In this document: positions 31,354-38,874 of the stretch, piece by piece
Numbering within the stretch: position 1 is the first letter of the stretch
Layout: each line of letters opens with the position of its first letter
Assembly (NCBI GenBank): GCA_022402445.1
Contig: JAKRSF010000008.1
Span: 248,001 to 312,000, forward strand
Direction: 5' to 3'
Source: Cyanobacteriota bacterium
GTDB lineage: Bacteria > Cyanobacteriota > Cyanobacteriia > CACIAM-69d
DNA: 64,000 nucleotides
Position numbers and translations under genes: made by a program
The notes under the pieces: model-generated
Seen by the model: the letters and a program-made list of their open reading frames with translations, nothing else
What the model was told of the DNA's origin: nothing
The model's database searches: none

Positions 31354-31722
31354 ATGCTTCTACAACATGCCCACACCCCTGTTAGCCTGAGGAGCCGGGT
31401 CGCAACCCTGGCCGCCCACCCCAATGCCAAAGTATTAGTGATTGGGGCAGCGGCGATCGCCCTCACGCCCGTCGTTTTGCCCCTGCTGAAGCCCGCCCTG
31501 AAGGCCACGGTCAAAACCAGCGTTGCGCTCTATGAACGGGCGAAGATTGCAGTGGCGGAAACCACCGAAGTCCTCGCTGACATTGCCGCCGAAGCGCGGG
31601 CCGAGGTCCACAATAACGCCGCCGCCAGCGCCGCCAGCGGCACCCCCAACGGCGTCGCCAGCAGCGCCATCAGCACCGTCCCAGCGGCCCCAGCCCCCTC
31701 CGAAGGGGAACCCACCGCCTAG
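31354..31722 (+). CDS. DUF5132-like small membrane-associated protein
   Basis: 122 residues. One hydrophobic segment (VLVIGAAAIALTPVVLPLLK, about 28-48) is followed by an amphipathic helix (VALYERAKIAVAETTEVLAD) and an Ala/Pro-rich tail. The pattern fits DUF5132, small proteins found beside HMA2-domain proteins and metal P-type ATPases, which is exactly the setting here (genes at 32674 and 34871). Strong Shine-Dalgarno upstream (GGAAGGAG). Function unknown; a metal-transport accessory role is inferred from context only. Confidence 0.7.
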   Translation: MLLQHAHTPVSLRSRVATLAAHPNAKVLVIGAAAIALTPVVLPLLKPALKATVKTSVALYERAKIAVAETTEVLADIAAEARAEVHNNAAASAASGTPNGVASSAISTVPAAPAPSEGEPTA

Positions 31723-31768
31723 GTAGGTCCGCCGCCCCAACCGCCCTCACCCCCATCCCCACGCCATC

Positions 31769-31813
31769 GGGGGGCTACCGCCAGGGCAAGGGGCAAACAT
31801 CCGGTAGCCCCCC
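31769..31813. terminator. 12-bp perfect inverted repeat between convergent genes
   Basis: GGGGGGCTACCG at 31769-31780 and CGGTAGCCCCCC at 31802-31813 with a 21-nt loop. It is placed between convergent genes, so a bidirectional terminator or transcript-protecting stem is likely. No T-run follows. Confidence 0.55.
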
Positions 31814-31836
31814 AAACTTGCGGCCCAAACTTGCGG
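31811..31836. repeat. 13-bp tandem repeat
   Basis: CCCAAACTTGCGG occurs twice in direct succession, overlapping the end of the preceding inverted repeat. Confidence 0.8.
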
Positions 31837-32014
31837 TCCGTCGTCGGGCTGATGCGGCAAAAAAATTCGACAAAAATCCCTGGCATGGCGCGATCGCAGC
31901 GAGGGCGATCGGCATCCCAGGGAAACACGAACAGGTTTTCTTAGCAAAACGGCAGGGGCAAGGGAAGCAAATCCCTCGTCGGCAAAGCCATGGGGCCAAC
32001 TAGCCAGGGCACCC

Positions 32015-32296
32015 CTAGGCCACCAGCCGCCCCGCCTCCTGGGGAGCATTCGCCAAAGCCCGCGCCGGTGCCGCCCCAGACCGCTGGGCAAAGGTTTGGC
32101 GCTGCTTCACCCACTCCGTCAAGCCAATGCCGGGACGATAGGGCGACTGCACCGGGGCCGACGGTTCCAGAAGCTTAGGGCCGAGGAGCAACGCCCCAAA
32201 CCCCAACAGCGTCAGGGGATTGCTGAGGGAACCGTCCTCGAGGATTTCCTTGAAATGGAACGTGACGACGGTTTTGTCTAGGTGAACGAGGGCCAT
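32015..32296 (-). CDS. small hypothetical protein with hydrophobic segment
   Basis: 93 residues from the ATG at 32296 (a GTG at 32305 is also possible). It starts with a beta-like stretch (MALVHLDKTVVTFHFKEIL), then a short hydrophobic segment (LTLLGFGALLLGPKLL) and a polar Ala-rich tail. No family recognised. It is convergent with the DUF5132 gene and lies downstream of the metal ATPase on the same strand, separated by 377 bp, so it may belong to the metal cassette. Real coding is supported by consistent codon use and its placement; function not assigned. Confidence 0.6.
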   Translation of the reverse strand: MALVHLDKTVVTFHFKEILEDGSLSNPLTLLGFGALLLGPKLLEPSAPVQSPYRPGIGLTEWVKQRQTFAQRSGAAPARALANAPQEAGRLVA

Positions 32297-32673
32297 GGCA
32301 ATCACTCGGAGGGACTAGATGGGACTTAAATCGGTTAAGGGGAGGTTATTGATTGCAGAAACTTGCGATTAGACGAAGGGCAGCGGTGCCCCCGCGCGAT
32401 CGCCCTAGCGAGTGATTGGCCCGAAAATCCAAGGGTTTCGCCGAAAAAATGAACCCCGGTCAAGGCCGCTGCGCGATCGCTTTGGGTCCGATTGTAGCAA
32501 GCTCTTCTGGATTTGATGCAACCTTCTCGCAATAAGTTTCGGCCGATCGCCGCGATCGCCGCCCCCGCGCGCCTTTCATCCCAGTCCACGGGCTTAATGA
32601 AAACTTATTCGCAATAGGCTCCACCCAAACCGCGATCGCCCCCTGGTCGTCCTAGGGCGTTTGATGACAGACC
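32297..32673. other. intergenic region with separated inverted repeat
   Basis: 377 bp between two minus-strand genes; it must contain the promoter of the small gene at 32015. CGCAATAAGTTTC (32528-32540) and GAAAACTTATTCGC (32599-32612) are near-perfect inverted copies about 60 bp apart in AT-rich surroundings. An 84-codon open frame here lacks coding character. Confidence 0.5.
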
Positions 32674-34878
32674 CTAATCCCCATCAATCACCGAATTGGG
32701 GGCAAATCCGTGGGTCACCAGGGGCCGCAGACTGTTGAGGCCCGCCGCGATCGCGGAGCCATTGTGGATCAACGTCGCCAGCAGCGGACTCAGGCCCGTC
32801 GTACTGGCAAACCCCAGGGCAATCAGATTCGGCAACACCACCAGGGCAATATTCTGCTCAATCAAATCGCGGGTTTCCCGGGCGATCGCGATCGCCTCCA
32901 GCAGCTCCAGCAGATCATTGTCCATCAGCACCACCTCCGCCGTTTCCCGCGCCACCTCCGCCCCCCGCTCAAAGGAAATCGACACATCCGCATAGGCCAG
33001 CGCCACGGAATCATTGAGCCCATCCCCCACAAAGGCCACCGTCCGCCCCGATCGCCGCAAATTTTGGACAATCTTGGCCTTCTGGTCCGGGAATGCCTCC
33101 GCATAGACCCGTTCCGGCGCAATCCCCAGGGCATCCGCCACCCGCGCCGCCCGCTCCGGCGTATCCCCCGTCAGCAGGTACACATCCAACTGGAACGTGT
33201 CCTGGAGCAATTGCAGCAGCCGCCCACTGTCGGGCCGCAGGGGATCCGCATAGCTCAAGGTGCCCACCAACTCCCCATCAAAGGCCACATAAAGGTGGGC
33301 CAAATCCGCCGCCAGATCCAGCGGAGTCTCCGGCCACTGGACCTGGGCCTGCCGCAGGAAGCGCTCGCTGCCCACCTGGACCCGATGGCCCGCCACCTGG
33401 GCCGTCACCCCATAGCCCACCGCATAGTCCCAATCCCCCCGCTCCAGGGGCACCAACCCCCGCGCCTGGGCCGCCTGGGCGATCGCATCCGCCACCGGAT
33501 GGGTGAGACGCTGTTCCGCCGTGGCCGCCCACAGCAGCAGTTGATCCGCGCTCAGATCCGCCCGCACCGGCGTAATCGCCACCAGTTCAATGTGCCCCTC
33601 CGTGAGGGTGCCGGTCTTATCAAACAAAATCGTGTCAATTTCCGCCAACTGCTCCAGGGTGCGGCCACTGCGCACGAGCAAACCGTGGCGGGTGGTGTGG
33701 TTGAGGGCACCGAGGAAGGCGGTGGGAATCGAGACCCGCACCCCGGTCACCAGATCTAAGGTGAGGATCGCGGCGGCCCGGGCGGGATCGCGGGTCACCA
33801 GCAGCACCGCCCCCGCCAGCAGCAGCAGGGGCAGAATGACGCGATCGGCCACCTTTTCCGTGTAATTCGCCATGCGGGTGTCGTAAACCGGCGCGTCCTG
33901 GAGCAGTTGCAGCCCCGCCCCCGCCCGGGTTTGATCCCCCACCCGCTCCGCCCGCAGGGTCAGTTGGCCCGATCGCACCAGGGTTGCCGCAAATACGTAA
34001 TCCCGCGATCGCGCCACGATGGGCATCGCCTCCCCCGTGAGCCCCTGCTGATCCACCGTCGCTTCGCCATCGAGGACCGTGCCATCCACCGGAATTTGTT
34101 CACCGGGGTGGACCACCACGATCGCCCCGACGGGCACCTGATCGCTCGGCACCTGGGTGAGGACATCCCCCGTTTCCCCGGTCTTAATCCAGGCAAAATG
34201 GCCCAGGGCATCCGTCAGGCTAGCCGATCGCACCGCCGTTGAGCGCGCCGTTTGGTTGCGGATCGTATCCCCCAGTTCGTGGAGGGTAATCACCAGGGCC
34301 GGCGTCAGCAAATTGCCCTGGCTCGCGCTCAGGCTAATGGCCAGAAAGTCGAGGCTATCGATCGACAGGCGATGGTCATACCACAGGCTCCGCACCGCTC
34401 GCTGGGCAATGGGCAGCACCAAGCTCACTACGGTGAGCCCCGCCAGGGGCCGCAGCCAGCGCAGCGGGGACCATTGGCTGGTGGCGGCTAGGGCTACGGC
34501 CAGGAGGGGGCGCTGGAGGCTGACCCAGGGGTTGTCGTGATCCTGATCGTGATCATGATCGTCGTGGCCGTGGTGGTCGCGATCGCCCGATTCCTTCACC
34601 AGCGCTGGGGCCGCGATCGCCAACCCTCCGGCCCGAAGCGACTCGGGAGATCCGTCCAACCCCGCCCACAGGTCCGCCAACCGGGCCAGAACCGCCGCCC
34701 CCTGGGAGGGCCGATAGCGCAGGGTCAAGGATTCCGCCGCGCCATTGACCCGCACCGCCAGAATTTCCGGCATGGCCCCCAGGGCCGCCTCCAGTCGCAG
34801 ACCGAGCTGGGCATTGCCCCGCAGATGCGGCACCCGCACCCGTACCCGTCCGGGGATTTGGTGCAAAATTTCAACCAT
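32674..34878 (-). CDS. heavy-metal-type P-type ATPase
   Basis: 734 residues from the ATG at 34878, which overlaps the upstream stop by 8 bases and has GGAAGGGG before it; earlier codons are read-through of the other frame. Domains: HMA2-like N-terminus (EILHQIPGRVRVRVPHLRG), an Asp/His-rich stretch (HHGHDDHDHDQDHD) likely to bind metal, P-type core with actuator LTGEAMPI, phosphorylation motif DKTGTLTEG (Asp420) and hinge GDGLNDSVALAYAD. The helix before Asp420, where P1B pumps carry CPC/SPC, reads DLVTGVRVSIPTA, without Cys, so specificity cannot be assigned. It exports or imports a divalent metal across the membrane. Coupled with the HMA2 gene upstream. Confidence 0.9.
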   Translation of the reverse strand: MVEILHQIPGRVRVRVPHLRGNAQLGLRLEAALGAMPEILAVRVNGAAESLTLRYRPSQGAAVLARLADLWAGLDGSPESLRAGGLAIAAPALVKESGDRDHHGHDDHDHDQDHDNPWVSLQRPLLAVALAATSQWSPLRWLRPLAGLTVVSLVLPIAQRAVRSLWYDHRLSIDSLDFLAISLSASQGNLLTPALVITLHELGDTIRNQTARSTAVRSASLTDALGHFAWIKTGETGDVLTQVPSDQVPVGAIVVVHPGEQIPVDGTVLDGEATVDQQGLTGEAMPIVARSRDYVFAATLVRSGQLTLRAERVGDQTRAGAGLQLLQDAPVYDTRMANYTEKVADRVILPLLLLAGAVLLVTRDPARAAAILTLDLVTGVRVSIPTAFLGALNHTTRHGLLVRSGRTLEQLAEIDTILFDKTGTLTEGHIELVAITPVRADLSADQLLLWAATAEQRLTHPVADAIAQAAQARGLVPLERGDWDYAVGYGVTAQVAGHRVQVGSERFLRQAQVQWPETPLDLAADLAHLYVAFDGELVGTLSYADPLRPDSGRLLQLLQDTFQLDVYLLTGDTPERAARVADALGIAPERVYAEAFPDQKAKIVQNLRRSGRTVAFVGDGLNDSVALAYADVSISFERGAEVARETAEVVLMDNDLLELLEAIAIARETRDLIEQNIALVVLPNLIALGFASTTGLSPLLATLIHNGSAIAAGLNSLRPLVTHGFAPNSVIDGD

Positions 34879-35410
34879 GGGCCGCCGCCCCTTCCGCCTG
34901 GGCCAGCAGATCCAGCAGGCGCATCCCCAATTCCAGCTCACTGAGGTGGCCTTCGTCGTAGCGGATGGCGATTGATCGCGCCGCCCGGTTCACCCGCACC
35001 CCCAGAACGATGTCCTGCTCCTGGAGCAATTTTTCGAGGCGCTTTGCGAAGGGGGGATCCTCCTGGAGGCGAGGGATCCGCAGGCGGATTCGCCCCGGTA
35101 CGGAATGGACGATCATGTAGTCCTCCTCGGGCGGCGCGGGGGCGGGGGCCACCTCCACCAGGCGGGGCGGGCTCGGGGGGGCTCCGTGTTTTTTGAGTTG
35201 AATGATGGTTTGGCGGGTGATGGCCGCGATCGTGAGGTTCACCAGGAGGGCCGTGCCCCCCCGCAGGCGCAGTTGGGTGGTCACCAGGAGCCCCGCTAGC
35301 ACCGGCAGGATGGTGGCAATTTCCCCATATTCCTCCAGCCAACGGCCCACTTGCGAAAGTTGCTCAGGAGTGGGGCTGGGTTTTGGGTCACTGACGGACG
35401 AGAGAGTCAT
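34871..35410 (-). CDS. HMA2-domain membrane protein
   Basis: 179 residues. Residues 25-75 contain a hydrophobic pair (EIATILPVLAGLLVTTQLRL, ALLVNLTIAAITRQTII), followed by a Pro-rich linker and a C-terminal ferredoxin-like HMA2 domain (IVHSVPGRIRLRIPRL, VLGVRVNRAARSIAIRYDE). Like other HMA2 domains it has no CxxC metal motif. It overlaps the P-type ATPase start by 8 bases, so it is a translationally coupled partner, probably a regulatory or assembly subunit of that pump. Its own domain resembles the ATPase N-terminus, suggesting duplication. Confidence 0.82.
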   Translation of the reverse strand: MTLSSVSDPKPSPTPEQLSQVGRWLEEYGEIATILPVLAGLLVTTQLRLRGGTALLVNLTIAAITRQTIIQLKKHGAPPSPPRLVEVAPAPAPPEEDYMIVHSVPGRIRLRIPRLQEDPPFAKRLEKLLQEQDIVLGVRVNRAARSIAIRYDEGHLSELELGMRLLDLLAQAEGAAAHG

Positions 35411-35540
35411 GTTGAATACACCTTGGGCGAGTCCCTGGATGCGATGGTCGCCGGGGGATAGACGGTTTGAGATGGGGCTAATTCTAGCGCCCCCATCCTC
35501 TGGCCCAAGGGATGGATTGCAAATTTTTCTTAATAAACTG

Positions 35541-36056
35541 TTGCGATCGCGGCGATCGCAACCCCAGCGACAGCCCGAACGGAGAAGCTAGACCAGGCCC
35601 CTTGGCTAGATCGCACGAAGGTTATAGACAATTCAATAATCAATCAACTACCGGTAGGGTGCGTTCGGTATCGCCCAGCCCAACGCGATCGCGCATTTTT
35701 CCCGAACGCACCGATCCCATTTGAATTGATGCGATCAAGATTTTGCTTCAGATTAGATTCGGACAGGGGACGGTGCGTTCGGAAGGGCAAAGTTACGGCG
35801 AGAATTCAACAGGACCGAACGCACCCTACCATTAATTATTGATTTGGTTATAAGACGGATGTCCCCAAGGGGTGAATCTGTTTCGTTTGGCGGTTGGGCG
35901 ATCGTCCTCTCCTAAAAACCACCTGTAAGGAGGAGCCAATCCTATAAAGACCTGCCGGTGATCCGTCAGCCGAACAATACCAGCTACAAACTGTCGCCCG
36001 AGCAGTGGCAGCAGGTGTTTGAGGTGCCGCAAGGGGAACTGCCCAGCAGGGACTAA
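35541..36056 (+). pseudogene. broken EVE-domain gene carrying a MITE-like insertion
   Basis: Sequence aligns with the intact EVE gene. The left part (35541-35629) matches its middle (GGCTAGATCGCACGAAGG identical), and the right part (35846-36056) matches its 3' end, including a long identical block around GATCCGTCAGCCGAACAATA. The 5' third is missing, a 216-bp insert interrupts it, and TAA at 35945-35947 plus a one-base insertion destroy the frame. It therefore cannot make an EVE protein. Confidence 0.88.
35653..35830. mobile_element. MITE-like element, copy 1 (inside EVE pseudogene)
   Basis: 178-bp core with terminal inverted repeats GGTAGGGTGCGTTCGG and CCGAACGCACCCTACC, plus an internal pair CCGAACGCACCG (35702) and CGGTGCGTTCGG (35771). 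AT-rich tails flank the core. GGTTATAGAC (35620) and GGTTATAAGAC (35846) look like an imperfect target-site duplication. No coding capacity. Confidence 0.85.
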
Positions 36057-36061
36057 AGCGA

Positions 36062-38701
36062 CTAACTTGCAAGCTTATGGGATAAGCCAGCCAAGGCGAC
36101 TCGCAGTTCAATCAACTGATCTTTTTGCGACTCTAGCCATGCCAAGTCTGCCTGCCGTTCAGCGACACTTGCATCCGCAATTTTTTGATTGCGCTTTAGC
36201 TCCAGATTGAGCTTGAGAATGTAGTACTCACTTCTCTTACTAATTGCGGTAATTTTATCCTCAAATCGTCCACGAATAGCATTCTCAAGTTGTTGAATCA
36301 AGTTTGGGACTTCCCTCGAAATACTAATCAATCCCTCCTTAAAAACCGCTTCTCGAATCCCTTCATCAAGCTTACTCAAAACACCGAAACCACTGCCGAG
36401 TAGCCCGCCACCGCCAACCAAACCAACGACAGCCGCCACAATTGGCGCGATCGCGATACCCGGAATCAAAACCGCTGCGCCAACAGCCCCCGCAATCAAG
36501 ACTCCAGCACCCATACCAACGGCTCCCCCTACGCCCCAAGCTCCCATCTCACGGTCAATATCTGAGATGCCTAGGTCGTTCAAACAAAACACCTGTCTCG
36601 CTTTTGGGGATAGAACCTCCTCTCCTAGTCGAGCTAAACCCTTATCCATTTCTTGCATGATTTTTTGAGAAGCCTGCTCAATTTCACCAAGGGCTGGATC
36701 CATAATCTCTGGAATCAATGTTTCCTCGCACCACCGTTCCAGATCCTTAGAAAAATCAGATTCTAACTGGCTGATATAGTCCTTAATTTTCTGATCCCTC
36801 TCCCACAGTGAACTATGTCGATCAGTCCAATGGGATGAAGCGATCTTAAGTCGTTCCGCAAGACCTGTCTCCCATCTCTCGACACTAATACGATATTGAT
36901 CAACTGTTGCCTTGCATTGTTGCTTTACCTGCTCTTTAAACAGCGCTAAGCGACCGCCAATATCTCCAACCTCCTCTAAAAATTGTTGCTTGACCTCATC
37001 TTGAATTGAGAAGATTTCACCGGATAGAGAATTATGAAGACTGTCAATCTCGCTCAAGATCATGTCATAAAATCTCTCTGCCCTAGCCTGCGCAGCATTG
37101 AGTCGGATAGATCCGCTTTCCCGTGTCAAAAAATTCTCTAGGGTCGTGACAAAATTCTCTAGACTCTGCAAATATTCATCGTTGCTATTGCGTTGAATGG
37201 CCTTGAGCGCCTTGCCGGCAGATAAATAGTGGAGCCGATCAGGAGATGCCAAAATCGGACCCTTACCATCAAAGGGTTTCAGTAGCTTCTTCTCCGCTCG
37301 TTCTTTTGCATCCTCTCGATCTGCCTCATCCTCCAATAGATCCATAAAGTTGACAATAAAGAATAAAGATTCTGCAGGACGACTTTCATCGCCAAGATTA
37401 AGTTGCTTTCGCAGATCCTCTAAAATCTGAAATTCAGATTGAGACAAAAGATTTTGTGCATGGCTTAGCACAATAGCTGCGTCAATTTTTTCGAGAATTT
37501 TTTGTGTAATCTCCGTTCGTTTCGGATGTTCATTTAATCCTGGCGAGTCAATAATGACGACGCCTTGCTGACAAAGGTTGAGATGCGGACTACCAAAGAC
37601 CACCTTCTCAATTTGCGAAGCCTCTAGCAATGCATTACCGAGGTTATCTCCCCTGGCTTCACTCCGAGGAATCGATACACGCTCTTGGTACTCGTCAGGC
37701 AAAAGTAGTTCCTCACGTCCATCCGTGTAGTAGCAAGTGATCTCTGCTGGATCAGCATGACGAATCATGGAAATTGCGCCACTACAAGGAATTGCGCGTA
37801 CGGGCTGAATCGGCTCTCCCAATAAAGCATTGAGCAGCGTTGATTTTCCTTTGCTAAATTCTCCGACGATGGCGATCCGAAATTCAGAGCCTTTTAGATC
37901 GTCGTGAATTCTTGTCAAGTCTTCAAGAAGTTGAGTGTTCAGAAAAGATTTATCAATGAATTCCACAACAATTTCCTGAATTTGCTCCAGAATATTGAGC
38001 AATTCAGTACGGGCAGATTGAAAGGCAATAAATCCTTGATATTGGATGTTATTTTGAGGGTCGTGACGCCCAGCTACAGTTTTCGTCTCTAGTGACACAT
38101 TGGTATAAATTCGATCATGAATATAGGTTGCAGCATCAATCAAGGATAGCTCAAGACCTTGAAAACGCGATGGATCAAGCAATTGAGAAACTTGTTCTTT
38201 AGTCTGAGGATCGAGATCAGGATCGGATATATTACAAAAAGCTGCCTTCAAAACATTGATCCACTCAGGCTTTAAGCCAATTTCTTGCCCCACCCGTTCT
38301 AGATATCTTGCCTCGCGATCATCCATCGATCCGTCTGCGGCCGCCATCTCATAGCCAAACGCAATCAGCAATAGTCTTTCCGCGATCGCGAGGGGCTGAA
38401 CCAAGCAAACGAGATGCTGTAGTTTTTTGTAGCTCTGCTGATTCTTGATTCCCTGAAAAATCGCCTTAGCAAATTCCTGTGTGCTAGAACAGTCTCCAGT
38501 GAGGCGCTGAATCGTGTCACGGAGCCGCTGTTTTTCTTCCAGGGCTACAGCGGAGTCCGCCAGAATTGTCCCCAACAGGATAGCTGTGAGTGCGCTGGTA
38601 AAGACAATGGATCGTGGGACCGACTGATCAGGCTCTGGCTGTCCGGTAAGGCTAGCAATCAAACCTAGCGTATCGCGATCAACAACTGATTGCTTACTCA
38701 T
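36062..38701 (-). CDS. dynamin-like GTPase with N-terminal TerB-like domain
   Basis: 879 residues from the ATG at 38701 with AAAGAG upstream (TTG at 38716 is an alternative). Residues about 70-170 resemble TerB (LIAFGYEMAAADGSMDDREA). The GTPase has P-loop GEFSKGKSTLLNALLGE (from 280), G3 VIIDSPGLNEH (near 382) and NFMD (near 450). Long helices follow. A hydrophobic paddle/TM region lies at about 720-760 (VGGAVGMGAGVLIAGAVGAA), then a C-terminal helical stalk. Bacterial dynamin-like proteins remodel membranes. Divergent from the unknown gene at 38875, convergent with the EVE pseudogene. Base composition is less GC-rich and HIP1-poor compared with neighbours, suggesting transfer. Role in defence or stress is inference. 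Confidence 0.88.
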   Translation of the reverse strand: MSKQSVVDRDTLGLIASLTGQPEPDQSVPRSIVFTSALTAILLGTILADSAVALEEKQRLRDTIQRLTGDCSSTQEFAKAIFQGIKNQQSYKKLQHLVCLVQPLAIAERLLLIAFGYEMAAADGSMDDREARYLERVGQEIGLKPEWINVLKAAFCNISDPDLDPQTKEQVSQLLDPSRFQGLELSLIDAATYIHDRIYTNVSLETKTVAGRHDPQNNIQYQGFIAFQSARTELLNILEQIQEIVVEFIDKSFLNTQLLEDLTRIHDDLKGSEFRIAIVGEFSKGKSTLLNALLGEPIQPVRAIPCSGAISMIRHADPAEITCYYTDGREELLLPDEYQERVSIPRSEARGDNLGNALLEASQIEKVVFGSPHLNLCQQGVVIIDSPGLNEHPKRTEITQKILEKIDAAIVLSHAQNLLSQSEFQILEDLRKQLNLGDESRPAESLFFIVNFMDLLEDEADREDAKERAEKKLLKPFDGKGPILASPDRLHYLSAGKALKAIQRNSNDEYLQSLENFVTTLENFLTRESGSIRLNAAQARAERFYDMILSEIDSLHNSLSGEIFSIQDEVKQQFLEEVGDIGGRLALFKEQVKQQCKATVDQYRISVERWETGLAERLKIASSHWTDRHSSLWERDQKIKDYISQLESDFSKDLERWCEETLIPEIMDPALGEIEQASQKIMQEMDKGLARLGEEVLSPKARQVFCLNDLGISDIDREMGAWGVGGAVGMGAGVLIAGAVGAAVLIPGIAIAPIVAAVVGLVGGGGLLGSGFGVLSKLDEGIREAVFKEGLISISREVPNLIQQLENAIRGRFEDKITAISKRSEYYILKLNLELKRNQKIADASVAERQADLAWLESQKDQLIELRVALAGLSHKLAS

Positions 38702-38874
38702 ATTGCGCTCTTTCAATCGAACACTGGATTGACTAGCCCTTCAGGACTAACCTTTGCTACAGTATATCGAAAGCTCTCAAAAAAATCACTTTGCCAAGAT
38801 CGACAAAGCCATAAAGTCCTTGACAAAGCGAAAGAAAACTTAACCACTCATTCTGGATAAGGCTGGTTGCTGCA
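38702..38874. promoter_or_regulatory. divergent promoter region of the dynamin module
   Basis: 173 bp, AT-rich, between the dynamin-like GTPase and the membrane-associated partner gene; it must carry both promoters, so the two are probably co-regulated. No operator identified. Confidence 0.4.

Noticed and set aside
32335-32589. 84-codon minus-strand open frame in the metal cassette spacer
   Set aside because: Overlaps the inverted repeat and lacks coding features.
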